Source: Micromonospora gifhornensis
GTDB taxonomy: Bacteria > Actinomycetota > Actinomycetes > Mycobacteriales > Micromonosporaceae
Assembly (NCBI RefSeq): GCF_016863515.1
Contig: NZ_BOPA01000006.1
Span: forward strand, 54,232-118,231
Direction: 5' to 3'
Length of the DNA: 64,000 bases
Shown here: one piece after another, positions 25,455 through 34,112 of the stretch
Layout: every line of letters begins with the position of its first letter
How positions within the stretch are numbered: position 1 is the stretch's first letter
Notes under the pieces: model-generated
Database searches by the model: none
What the model saw: only the letters and a program-made list of their open reading frames with translations
What the model was told of the DNA's origin: nothing
Translations under genes and position numbers: made by a program

Positions 25455-28190
25455 TCACTTCAGCTTGTGAGCGAGACCGAGGGTGGCGCCGTCACGCTCG
25501 TACGAGACGAGCAGCGAGGAGCCGGCCGGCAGGGCGCCGTTGAGCGGCAGGACCAGGGTGCGGTCCTTGTTCAGCGAGACCTCGGTCTGCGCCACGACCC
25601 GCTCGCCGTCCCAGATGAAGACCCGGGCGACGCCGGACTTCTTCGCCTTCAACTCCACCGAGACCTTCGAGGAGGACTGGGTGACCTTCTTGATCTTGAG
25701 GATCTTCTCGTCAAGAGCCGCGTAGCCACCCGGTGCCACCCCGTCCGAGGCGGACTGGAGGATGGTCTGCGGCGACTTGACGCTCTGCGCCGCGGTGTCG
25801 GGCATGATCGGAGCCTTCGGCGCCGCCGGCCGCGCCGGCAGGCCCGGCAGGGTGGCGACACCCCAGCGCCACGCGTCGGCCCGCACGCCGCTCCAGGTCG
25901 ACCAGCCGATCCGGGTCTGCGTGGACAGGTCCTGCGTGTCCGAGTCGTTGACCAGGATGTTCATGCCCATGTTGTTCGGGTCGATGGTGTCCGGCAGCAC
26001 GCTGAACGGAACCTTGACCTCGATCTGGTACCCGGTACCGGTGAGAACCGAGGCGACCTCGAGACCCGGTGCGGTCTCCGGGCCACCCTGGTGGTTGTCC
26101 CGCTCCCGGGCGAAGCACGGCGGGTTGCCGTTGGCCGGGTCGTCGGTGGCCGGGAAGAGCGCCACGTTGAACACCGTGGAGGTGTTCGCCGAGTTGCCCC
26201 GCGGGTCGATACCGAACTCGACGGCGTCGGCACGACGCGGACGCTTGCAGTCCTCCGGCAGCAGGAACCGGCCGAGCACGTCATCGGTGATGTTGAAGAT
26301 GGCGTACAGGGCGTCGTCGGTGTGGGTGACCTGCGCGGTGCCGGAGATGTCCGCCGCCGTGGTGGCGGTACCCTCCCAGCGCGTCGAGATGTCGATGACC
26401 TCGCCGGTGTACTCGTGGCTGTGGCCGTGACCGTCGACGGTCGGCGCGGTGCTGGCCTTCGGGATCACCGTGGTCGGCACCAGGTTGAAGGCACCCGGCT
26501 CGGTGGCGCTGCCACCGTTGTAGGTGGTTTCGATCTGCAGCCGGTACGCACCGTTGTCCGGCGCCCGGTTGGCGGTCGGCAGCGTGGCGTCGGTGTTGGT
26601 CACCGTGAAGGTCACCGAGCTACGGGCACCGGGCTGGAGCCCGCTGTACGGCAGCTGCTGCGGGTTCGCCGAGAAACCGGCCGGCAGGTTCAGCCGGACG
26701 GTGCCGGACTGGACGGTGTCGCTGTGGTTGGCCAGGTCCACCCGGACGCTGCGGCTCTTGCCGCTCGGGATGTTGAGCAGCGACTCGATGAGGGCGTCGA
26801 GCTGCTTGACGCCCTTCTGCTCGGTCCACGCCCGGAAGTCCGCGATCTCCTCCAGCGGCTCGAGGGTGCCCCGAACCGGAGCGGTCGCCTGCACCCGTCC
26901 ACTGCTGGTGCCGCTACCGTCCTTGTTGCTGGTCATCGTCGCTTCGATCTTGAAGCGGGTGCCCACCGGGAGCTGCGCGGGCGGGGTGACCGTGAAGCTC
27001 TTCACGACCTCCTTGCCCTTCTTCAGCGTGCCGACGTTGCCGTTGCCGCTGACCCGCCAGCCGGCCGGAACCTGCAGCGAGACCTTGGCACCCTTGATGT
27101 CCTGGGTGGCGTAGAGGACGGTGTCCACCTTGATGGACTTGCCGGCGAGCACCTCCCACTTCTCCGGACGCACGTGGATCTCGGTGCCGAGCGGCAGACC
27201 GCCCGGGGCACGGAGGGTGGCGCCCTGGAGCGCACCGGTGCCGGCGCCCACGTTCGGGTCCGGGAACGGGGTGCGGGTGTCGATCAGGGTCAGCCGGTTG
27301 CAGCCGATGTTGTCGGGGTTGGTCGTCGGGAAGGAGCTGTTGCCCCAGCCCTGCGACACGTACTCCCGGCGGGCCCAGGTCGTGACCGTGTTCCACCGGT
27401 TGCCGTCGTGACGCGCCGACTCGTAACCCTGCCAGGTGCCGAAGATGACGTTGCTGGCCTCAGCCGGCGTGAAGCTGGTCTCGCAGGAGGGACCCATGTT
27501 GCCGGAGCCGCTGCCACCGGTCTGGAAGATCCGGGAGACCCGCCAGGGCTCGAGGCCCTCCTTGGTGATCTGCTCCGGGAACTTCTTCGGGTCGGCCGCG
27601 GCGTAGAAGGCGTCCACGGCCAGCATCGCGGCTTCCTGGTGGTTACCGTGGTTGCCCTGGGTGGCCGAGGGGTTCATCGTGAGGATGACCTCGGGCTTGG
27701 TGGTCCGCAGCACCCGCACGATGCGGGACAGCGTCTCGTCGTAGCCCCAGACCTCGGCGGTCAGCGGAGCGCTGGCGGTGTACCAGAAGTCGAGGGCGTC
27801 GAGGTTGTAGATGTGCTCGATGCCGGCGTAGGCGACGGCCTTGCGCTCCTCGGCCTCCCGGAGGATGCCGAGCTCCGGGCCCTCCTCGAAGCCGGTGGCG
27901 TTACCGCCACCCTCGCCACGAGTGGTGGTGATGACGCCGGCCTTCATACCGTGATACTCGTTCCAGTATCCCAGCATGCCGAGCTGACCGGCCTCGTCGT
28001 CGGGGTGGGCGCCGATGAACATGATGTCCAGGTCGATCGGCTTGTCGGACTTCTTGTCCGGACCCTTCGGCTGGGCCTTTGAGGGGGACGGGTGCTTGGG
28101 CGAGTCCTTGGGGTGAGCCTGAACCGGAGCGGCCAGGCCCAACGAGAGCAGACTGCACATGGCGATTGTCGCCGGAGTGCGCCATCTCAT
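25455..28190 (-). CDS. secreted PIG-L-type N-acetylglucosaminyl deacetylase with carbohydrate-binding-like C-terminus
   Basis: 911 residues. Signal peptide about 1-25, Lys/Pro-rich linker, then a LmbE/PIG-L zinc deacetylase domain: GAHPDDEAGQ (His62, Asp65), TRGEGGGNATG, and the third ligand in NHGNHQEA near 175. It is followed by NEW3-like beta domains (GLQPGARSSVTFTVTNTDATLP) and a region around 630-800 resembling a family-9-type carbohydrate-binding domain (VTHTDDALYAIFNITDD ... ADAVEFGIDPRGN). It should remove acetyl groups from an extracellular amino sugar or glycan. ATG at 28,190 is chosen for AGAGG seven bases upstream. Divergent from the ROK regulator. Confidence 0.9.
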   Translation of the reverse strand: MRWRTPATIAMCSLLSLGLAAPVQAHPKDSPKHPSPSKAQPKGPDKKSDKPIDLDIMFIGAHPDDEAGQLGMLGYWNEYHGMKAGVITTTRGEGGGNATGFEEGPELGILREAEERKAVAYAGIEHIYNLDALDFWYTASAPLTAEVWGYDETLSRIVRVLRTTKPEVILTMNPSATQGNHGNHQEAAMLAVDAFYAAADPKKFPEQITKEGLEPWRVSRIFQTGGSGSGNMGPSCETSFTPAEASNVIFGTWQGYESARHDGNRWNTVTTWARREYVSQGWGNSSFPTTNPDNIGCNRLTLIDTRTPFPDPNVGAGTGALQGATLRAPGGLPLGTEIHVRPEKWEVLAGKSIKVDTVLYATQDIKGAKVSLQVPAGWRVSGNGNVGTLKKGKEVVKSFTVTPPAQLPVGTRFKIEATMTSNKDGSGTSSGRVQATAPVRGTLEPLEEIADFRAWTEQKGVKQLDALIESLLNIPSGKSRSVRVDLANHSDTVQSGTVRLNLPAGFSANPQQLPYSGLQPGARSSVTFTVTNTDATLPTANRAPDNGAYRLQIETTYNGGSATEPGAFNLVPTTVIPKASTAPTVDGHGHSHEYTGEVIDISTRWEGTATTAADISGTAQVTHTDDALYAIFNITDDVLGRFLLPEDCKRPRRADAVEFGIDPRGNSANTSTVFNVALFPATDDPANGNPPCFARERDNHQGGPETAPGLEVASVLTGTGYQIEVKVPFSVLPDTIDPNNMGMNILVNDSDTQDLSTQTRIGWSTWSGVRADAWRWGVATLPGLPARPAAPKAPIMPDTAAQSVKSPQTILQSASDGVAPGGYAALDEKILKIKKVTQSSSKVSVELKAKKSGVARVFIWDGERVVAQTEVSLNKDRTLVLPLNGALPAGSSLLVSYERDGATLGLAHKLK

Positions 28191-28708
28191 GGGCATACCT
28201 CTTCGTATGGGAGCGCTTGCGTCTGGGACGGATGCAGGCCCGGCCGAGGCCCCCTGACACCTGGCTCGTGCCGGCCCTGACGACGGACAGCTGTCCACTG
28301 GAGACCACTGCGGTCTCCACGAGTGATGGTTGCTAGACGGGTCGTTCGTGCACGCGCACCGTCACGGCGTGAGCGGTGCGGACGGTGGTGGGGGTAGGTC
28401 CACCGTGAAGGCCTTCGGGCCGTAACGCTAGGAATCTTGGACTCCGGTAGTCAATAGGTCCGAGGGACTTTCTTACTTCTTCGAAAAAACGATCCCCCTG
28501 TTCAGGGGCGGTGGGCTGTCGCCACATCGGACCCTTGCGGCCCCTTTGCGCCCGATTTAAGGCGATCGACTTCTCCCTTGCGGTCCGATCTGTGCGTTAA
28601 GGCGCGATGGCCAGCCGGTGATCCCTCATCGATGCTTCGTTTCCGCAGGTCGGAGCTGAGATCATCTCGTTACTTGACGGCCCACTTTTTTCTCAGTAGG
28701 AAGAAACT
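28191..28708. promoter_or_regulatory. divergent regulatory region between deacetylase and ROK regulator
   Basis: 518 bases without a supported gene and clearly AT-richer in the middle than its surroundings. TGGGAGCGCT at 28,208-28,217 matches ten bases of the LacI/CebR-type palindrome and sits 18 bases before the deacetylase start. T-rich elements at 28,467-28,490 (reverse strand) and 28,686-28,706 share TTTTTTC and AGTA-GAA blocks and could be sites for the ROK protein; the second overlaps the ROK ribosome site. Confidence 0.4.
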
Positions 28709-29857
28709 GTGTCTGACAGAGCACCGACCAGTCCGGTCAGCCGTGAGCGGTCCCGCGAGATCAAGCGTCTCTCGGTGATCCTGGCTGCCCGGCAGGCGCG
28801 GCTGTTGTCCCGCGTGGACCTGGCCGAGATGACCGGCCTCCCCGCAGCGACGGTGACCGCACTCGTGCGGGAGCTCATCGCCGAGGGCTATCTCATCGAG
28901 CGAGGGCCGGGCGCACCCACCACCGGGCGACCGCGGGAGATGCTCGAGTTCAACCCGCGTGCCGAACTCGTCGCGGCGGTCTCGCTCGAACCACCCCGGA
29001 TCAGTTGCGAGATCGCCGACAGCGAGGGCGCGATCATCGCGCACCGCACCGCACGGTTCGGCGGCGACGTGGTCGAGACCGTCTGCACGTTCGTCCTGGA
29101 CCTGGTCGGCGACAACCTGCCGTCACTGCGCGGCGTGGCGATCGCGGTGCCGGGCGTCTCCACCAACGGCGCGGTACGCCTCGCGCCGTCGGTCGGGCTG
29201 GTCGAGGCGTGGCCGATCGGCGAGTCGGTCCAACAGCGACTCGGCGTACCGGTCGTCGTCGACAACGACGTCAACCTGATGGCCGCCGGCGAGTGCGTGG
29301 CCGGTGCCGGCGCCGACGTCGCCAACCTGCTGCTGATCCACGTCGCCGACGGCATCGGCGCCGGGCTCGTGCTCGACGGCAAGGTCCGGCGCGGAGCCAG
29401 CGGAGCCGCGGGCGAGGTGGGCTTCATGCCGGTGGACGCCGCGCCGGCGCGCAGCTACAGCGGCGTCGGCGAGTTCGAGGCCCGCTGGTCGGTGAACGCG
29501 ATCACGGAGCGGCTGGTCGCGCTGCACCCGGGCCGTCGACCCGAGTCACCGGTACGGGAGCTGATCCAGCTCGCCGCCACGTCGAAGCCGGCCCGCGAAT
29601 ATCTCGACGAGGTCCTCGACGCCTGGGCGCGGCTCATCCTCTCCTGTGTCTGCGTGATCGACCCGGGGATGGTGCTGCTCAGCGGTGCCGCCGCCGAGCT
29701 TGACGACGCCGCGCTCGAACAGATCCAGAGCCTTCTCGCCGCCAAGACCCCCGCACCCACCGAGGTGCGTCGAGCCACCCTCGGGGACCAGGCCGTACTG
29801 CACGGAGCGATCAGCTACGCGCTCTCGGCTGCGGTCCCGCTGCCCTCACTGCCCTGA
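28709..29857 (+). CDS. ROK-family transcriptional regulator
   Basis: 382 residues. N-terminal winged helix-turn-helix (about 20-75: RLSVILAARQARLLSRVDLAEMTGLPAATVTALVRELIAEGYLIERG) joined to a ROK sugar-kinase-like domain (IAVPGVSTNGAVRLAPSVGL, VVVDNDVNLMAAGE, GIGAGLVLDGKVRRGASGAAGEVG). The usual ROK zinc motif (CxCGxxGCxE) is absent. Such proteins are typically sugar-responsive repressors of adjacent transport/catabolism genes. GTG at 28,709 follows AGGAAG. It is divergent from the secreted deacetylase and precedes the ABC operon on the same strand, so it may control both. Confidence 0.9.
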   Translation: MSDRAPTSPVSRERSREIKRLSVILAARQARLLSRVDLAEMTGLPAATVTALVRELIAEGYLIERGPGAPTTGRPREMLEFNPRAELVAAVSLEPPRISCEIADSEGAIIAHRTARFGGDVVETVCTFVLDLVGDNLPSLRGVAIAVPGVSTNGAVRLAPSVGLVEAWPIGESVQQRLGVPVVVDNDVNLMAAGECVAGAGADVANLLLIHVADGIGAGLVLDGKVRRGASGAAGEVGFMPVDAAPARSYSGVGEFEARWSVNAITERLVALHPGRRPESPVRELIQLAATSKPAREYLDEVLDAWARLILSCVCVIDPGMVLLSGAAAELDDAALEQIQSLLAAKTPAPTEVRRATLGDQAVLHGAISYALSAAVPLPSLP

Positions 29858-30127
29858 CCACACCCTCGTAACCCGACCCCCACACCCCTGCAACCGCCAC
29901 CCTCGTCCCCTACCCCGGAAGAACCGCCACCCGGAAGAACCGCCACCCCCGCACCACCACCGACCCCAAGCACCGATTCCCACGGGCACCCTGCCGCACC
30001 TTCGCGACCCCGTACGCGTCGGCGCGGCCGGCCACGACGTGGCCCGCTCCGTCGGCCTCGATCTCCGATCCGTGCCGCAACCGGCGGCCCACACCCTCCG
30101 GCATGCTCCGGAGCCCGATTTGCAGCT
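29858..30127 (+). other. C-rich intergenic region
   Basis: About 270 bases without a supported gene. The first part is strongly C-rich and contains two tandem 16-bp copies of CCGGAAGAACCGCCAC (29,915-29,946). The composition resembles the C-rich flanks of the hairpin elements elsewhere in the window, but there is no hairpin here. The regulatory palindrome of the ABC operon follows. Confidence 0.5.
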
Positions 30128-30151
30128 ATCTATCGGAAATCTCCAATAGAT
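30128..30151. promoter_or_regulatory. 24-bp operator-like palindrome before the ABC/catabolic operon
   Basis: Arms ATCTAT and ATAGAT are perfect complements, and the interior is also largely symmetric (GGA...TCC), so 20 of 24 positions obey the palindrome. It ends 23 bases before the ATG at 30,175, over the likely promoter. An operator for the adjacent ROK protein or another sugar-responsive repressor is the simplest reading. Confidence 0.65.
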
Positions 30152-30174
30152 CCCCCCGTCAAGTGGAGGTACCA

Positions 30175-31230
30175 ATGAGACGTCGTCCTTTGGCCATTGC
30201 CATCGCGATCGGCGCAATGCTGGCTGTCACCGCAGGCTGCGGCGGCAGTGACGACAAGGACACCGGCTCGTCCGGCACACCGACGGCCGAGAAGTTCGTC
30301 ATCTACAGCGCCCGCGACAAGTCGGTCACCGACTACGTCGTCGAGCAGTTCACGACCAAGAACCCCGAGTACAAGGGCAAGGTCGAGGTGCTCAACATGG
30401 GCGCCCAGGAGGTCCTGGAGCGGGTCCGGGCCGAGAAGGCCAACCCGCAGGCGTCCGTCTGGTGGGGCGGCACCCAGCAGGGTCTCGCCGCCGGTGCCTC
30501 GGAGGACCTGCTGGAGTCGTGGCAGCCCTCGTTCGCGGCGAAGATGGACGCGCGCTACAAGGACGAGCAGGGCCGTTGGTTCGGCGAGATCCTGCTGCCC
30601 GAGATCATCATGTACAACAACAAGGCGCTGACCCCGCAGACCGCGCCGCAGGACTGGGACGACCTGATCGACCCGAAGTGGAAAGACAAGATCATCATCC
30701 GGGACGTGGCTGCCTCCGGCACCATGCGCTCGATCTACTCCTCGATGATCCAGCGGCTCTCGCCGGACGGCTCCAACCCGCAGCCGGGCTACGAGTGGCT
30801 GCTCAAGCTCGACGCCAACACCGTCGAGTACGCCGCCAACCCGGCCGACCTCTACCTCAAGATGTCGCGTGAGCAGGGCGTGGTGAGCGCCTGGAACCTG
30901 CAGGACGTGCTGCTGCAGGCCAACGAGGGCATGCCGTTCGACTACATCATGCCGGCCTCCGGCGCTCCGGTGCTCGTCGACGGTGTCGCCGCGGTCAAGG
31001 GTGGCAACACCGCCGCCGCGCAGAAGTTCCTGGAGTTCCTCTTCGACGACTCGCTGCGCGCCACGCTCGCCAAGGACTACTTCCAGATCCCCGCGGTGGA
31101 GATCGGCGAGAAGCCGGAGTGGCTGGCCAACCTCAACCTCAAGCCGATGGACGTCGACTGGGACGTGATCGGCAAGAACGAGACGGCGTGGATCACTCAC
31201 TGGAACGCCGAGATCAAGGACAAGGGCTGA
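30175..31230 (+). CDS. ABC transporter solute-binding lipoprotein (family 1, iron/aminoethylphosphonate/polyamine type)
   Basis: 351 residues. Lipobox AVTAGC with Cys22. The domain starts FVIYSARDKSVTDYVVEQFTTK and continues with WWGGTQQGLAAGA and a conserved middle LLPEIIMYNNKALTPQTAPQDWDDLIDPKWKDKIIIRD, the pattern of FutA/PhnS/PotD-like binding proteins. The substrate cannot be read from sequence; the iron-coordinating Tyr pair of FutA is not evident. ATG at 30,175 follows GGAGG. First gene of a run of six on the same strand, behind the palindrome at 30,128. Confidence 0.9.
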   Translation: MRRRPLAIAIAIGAMLAVTAGCGGSDDKDTGSSGTPTAEKFVIYSARDKSVTDYVVEQFTTKNPEYKGKVEVLNMGAQEVLERVRAEKANPQASVWWGGTQQGLAAGASEDLLESWQPSFAAKMDARYKDEQGRWFGEILLPEIIMYNNKALTPQTAPQDWDDLIDPKWKDKIIIRDVAASGTMRSIYSSMIQRLSPDGSNPQPGYEWLLKLDANTVEYAANPADLYLKMSREQGVVSAWNLQDVLLQANEGMPFDYIMPASGAPVLVDGVAAVKGGNTAAAQKFLEFLFDDSLRATLAKDYFQIPAVEIGEKPEWLANLNLKPMDVDWDVIGKNETAWITHWNAEIKDKG

Positions 31231-31242
31231 GTTGACAGGGGT

Positions 31243-31270
31243 CCGGGTCGTGCCCCCCGGCACGACCCGG
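31243..31270 (+). terminator. intercistronic hairpin between binding-protein and ATPase genes
   Basis: Perfect 12-bp stem CCGGGTCGTGCC / GGCACGACCCGG with loop CCCC. In ABC operons such hairpins commonly cause partial termination or mRNA protection, so that the binding protein is made in excess. Confidence 0.75.
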
Positions 31271-31293
31271 CTCCGTCCTGGAAGGACCCAGAA

Positions 31294-32367
31294 ATGATCG
31301 ATGTCCGGCTGACTGCCGTCAGCAAGCGCTTCGACAAGTCGAGCGATGCCGCGGCGGTCGACGATGTCACCGTCACCATCGGCGCCGGCGAGTTCTTCAC
31401 GCTGCTCGGACCCAGTGGTTGCGGCAAGACGACGACCCTTCGGATGGTGGCAGGCTTCTACTTCCCGACCTCCGGGCAGATCCACTTCGGCGACGACGAC
31501 GTCACGCACTTGTCGCCGAACAAGCGGGACACCGGCATGGTGTTCCAGAACTACGCGCTCTTTCCGCACATGACGGTGGCGCAGAATGTCGCGTACGGCC
31601 TCCGGGTCCGCCGGGTCTCCCGCGCCGAGCGGGACCGCCGGGTCGAGGAGGCGCTCGCCCAGGTCCACCTCTCCGGGTACGGCGCCCGACGCATCGACGC
31701 CCTCTCCGGTGGTCAGCAGCAGCGGGTCGCCCTGGCCCGCGCCCTGGTCATCCGGCCCCGCACTCTGCTGCTCGACGAGCCGCTGTCCAACCTGGACGCC
31801 AAGCTGCGCGAGGAGACCCGCACCGAGATCCGGCGGATCCAGCGGGAGAGCGGGAACACCGCCATCTACGTGACGCACGACCAGGCCGAGGCGATGGCGA
31901 TGTCGGACCGGATCGCGGTCATGCAGTCCGGCAAGGTCCAGCAGGTCGGCTCCCCGCAGGAGATCTACTACCGGCCCGCGAACGCCTTCGTGGCCCGCTT
32001 CATCGGGCGCAGCAACGTGCTCAGCCTGCCGGTGGCCGGTGCCGGTGAGAACAGGGTCGAGGTGCGAATGCCCGACGGCACGACCCTCGAGGTCGGCGCC
32101 GCCCCGGGGCACGGCCTCACCGAGGGCGACACCGCGCTGGTGTCGGTCCGTCCCGAGCACATCACCATCGCCGGTGGGGAGGACGAGCCCGCCCTGCGGG
32201 GTCGGGTCACCCATGTCGAGTTCACCGGAATGGCCACCAACCTGACCGTGGACGCCGACGGCACCGAGGTGATGGCGGCCGTCATCGATGCGCCGTCGAG
32301 CATCAACGTCGGTGACCTGGTGGGCCTGCGGCTGGTCCGGGAACGCCTCTGGGTGGTCAAGCCGTGA
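31294..32367 (+). CDS. ABC transporter ATPase with TOBE domain (PotA/FbpC-like)
   Basis: 357 residues. Walker A GPSGCGKTTT (about 37-46), Q-loop VFQNYALFPHMT, signature LSGGQQQRVALARAL, Walker B LLLDEPLSNLDAKL and switch His in VTHDQAEAM. After residue 240 a TOBE_2-type regulatory domain (NRVEVRMPDGTTLEV ... ALVSVRPEHITI) is present. It energises import by the fused permease; its stop overlaps the permease start by 4 bp (32,364-32,367). Confidence 0.95.
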   Translation: MIDVRLTAVSKRFDKSSDAAAVDDVTVTIGAGEFFTLLGPSGCGKTTTLRMVAGFYFPTSGQIHFGDDDVTHLSPNKRDTGMVFQNYALFPHMTVAQNVAYGLRVRRVSRAERDRRVEEALAQVHLSGYGARRIDALSGGQQQRVALARALVIRPRTLLLDEPLSNLDAKLREETRTEIRRIQRESGNTAIYVTHDQAEAMAMSDRIAVMQSGKVQQVGSPQEIYYRPANAFVARFIGRSNVLSLPVAGAGENRVEVRMPDGTTLEVGAAPGHGLTEGDTALVSVRPEHITIAGGEDEPALRGRVTHVEFTGMATNLTVDADGTEVMAAVIDAPSSINVGDLVGLRLVRERLWVVKP

Positions 32368-34112
32368 CCGTAATGCCCGAGACTTCACCGCCCCGGCTGG
32401 CCTGGTTGCGCCAGCGCCTGGCCGGCGGCACCAACTCACAGTGGTTCCCGTACCTGCTCGTGCTGCCGTTGGTCCTGGTGCTCTACGGCTACGTCGTGCA
32501 CCCGATGTTCGCCACCTTCTCGGAGAGCGTCAGCGAGAACGGCACGCGCAACTACCTCCAGTTCTTCACCTCCTCCGGGGTCGCCCGGGAGTCGCTGTTC
32601 ACCTCGCTGTTCATCTCCGCGGCGAGCGTGCTGCTCTGCGGCATCGTCGGCGTGGCGATGGCGTTCCTGCTCAAGCGGTTCAGCTTCCGCGGTCGCCGGC
32701 TCATCGAGGCGATCATCCTGGTGCCGGCCGCTCTGCCGCCGCTGATCGGTGCCGTGTCGTTCCAGTTGCTCTACAGCAACATCGGCATCGTGCCCCGGGG
32801 GTTGCAGGCACTCTTCGGCACCGAGCGGCCGATCATGGCCTTCGACGGGATCGCCGGGGTGCTCGTGGTGCACACGTTCACCATGTACCCCTTCTTCTAC
32901 CTCGCGGCCGCCGCGGCGCTCGCCGGGATGGACCCGTCGGTCGAGGAGGCGGCGTACAACCTCGGCGCCGGCCGGGTACGGGTCTGGCGCACCGTCCTGC
33001 TGCCGATGCTCACCCCGGCGATGGTCTCGGCGTCGCTGCTGGTCTTCATGACCTCGCTGGCGTCCTACACCGCGCCACTGCTGTTCAACGTCAGCCAGAC
33101 CATGACGATGCAGATCTACATCAACCGCACCAACGGCGACCTGCCGATGGCCTCGGCGTACGCCTCGGTGCTGGGCATCGTCTCCATCATCTTCCTGCTG
33201 GCGATGCGGTGGTACGAGGGTCGGCGCAGCTACCAGTCGCAGTCGAAGGGCATCTCGGCGAACCGTCGGGAGCTGACCAACCCGATCGGCCGGTGGCTCG
33301 CCCCGGTCGCCTCGGTACTGGCCACCATGGTGCTGCTCGCCCCGGTCGCCACGATCGCCCTCGTGGCCTTCTCCGAGAACCGGACCTGGACCACCCAGGT
33401 GCTGCCGGAGACGTACACCCTGGACAACTTCGTCACCATCTTCTCCGACCCCAAGGCGTTCGAGCCGATCCTCAACTCGCTGCAGATGAGCCTGCTCGCC
33501 GCCATCGGTTGTGTGGTGATCGGTGTGCTCGTCGCGTACGCCGTGCGGCGCCTGAAGTTCATCGGCCGTGGACTGCTCGACGTGGCGGTCATGATCGCCT
33601 GGGCACTGCCGGGCACTGTCGTCGCGATCAACCTGATCTCGGCCTTCAGCACCGGCAACGCGTTCAGCTTCGGGCAGGTGCTGATCGGCACCTTCTGGAT
33701 CCTGCCGCTCGCCTACTTCGTGCGGTTCCTGCCGATCGTGTTCCGGTCCAGCTCCGCGGCGCTGGCGCTGATCGACCCGTCGCTGGAGGAGGCCGCCCGT
33801 AACCTCGGCGCCTCCTGGCTGCGGGCCTTCTACACCATCACCGTACGGCTGATGCTGCCCGGCGTGCTGGCCGGCGCGTTGCTGGCCTTCGTGCACGGTG
33901 TCGGCGAGTTCGTCGCCTCGGTGCTGATCTACACCTCCTCGACCGTGCCGATCTCGGTGGCGATCAACAACCGGATGTACTCGTTCGAACTCGGCACCGC
34001 CGCGGCCTACGGCATGCTCCAGGTGGCGCTGATCTTCGTGGTGATGTGGTTCTCCGGCCGGCTGGAGAGCAGCCGCACCGCGACCCGGAGGGCCGAGCAG
34101 TGGACGAACTGA
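32364..34112 (+). CDS. fused ABC permease (two membrane domains in one chain)
   Basis: 582 residues with about twelve transmembrane helices and two ABC-permease halves. EAA loops occur twice: EEAAYNLGAGRVRVWRTVLLPML near 194 and EEAARNLGASWLRAFYTITVRLML near 475. This architecture is typical of the ferric-iron/thiamine/phosphonate group (FbpB, ThiP), where one gene encodes both halves. The start overlaps the ATPase stop, and its end overlaps the amidohydrolase start by 13 bases, so the import genes and enzyme genes are translationally linked. Confidence 0.93.
   Translation: MTVMPETSPPRLAWLRQRLAGGTNSQWFPYLLVLPLVLVLYGYVVHPMFATFSESVSENGTRNYLQFFTSSGVARESLFTSLFISAASVLLCGIVGVAMAFLLKRFSFRGRRLIEAIILVPAALPPLIGAVSFQLLYSNIGIVPRGLQALFGTERPIMAFDGIAGVLVVHTFTMYPFFYLAAAAALAGMDPSVEEAAYNLGAGRVRVWRTVLLPMLTPAMVSASLLVFMTSLASYTAPLLFNVSQTMTMQIYINRTNGDLPMASAYASVLGIVSIIFLLAMRWYEGRRSYQSQSKGISANRRELTNPIGRWLAPVASVLATMVLLAPVATIALVAFSENRTWTTQVLPETYTLDNFVTIFSDPKAFEPILNSLQMSLLAAIGCVVIGVLVAYAVRRLKFIGRGLLDVAVMIAWALPGTVVAINLISAFSTGNAFSFGQVLIGTFWILPLAYFVRFLPIVFRSSSAALALIDPSLEEAARNLGASWLRAFYTITVRLMLPGVLAGALLAFVHGVGEFVASVLIYTSSTVPISVAINNRMYSFELGTAAAYGMLQVALIFVVMWFSGRLESSRTATRRAEQWTN

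Noticed and set aside
25341..28082. Long frame antisense to the PIG-L deacetylase
   Set aside because: No domain or ribosome site, and the deacetylase motifs on the minus strand are intact.
30175..34112. Assigning the ABC transporter to ferric iron uptake
   Set aside because: The architecture fits the iron/phosphonate/thiamine group, but iron-ligand tyrosines are not evident and the enzyme neighbours point to an organic substrate.
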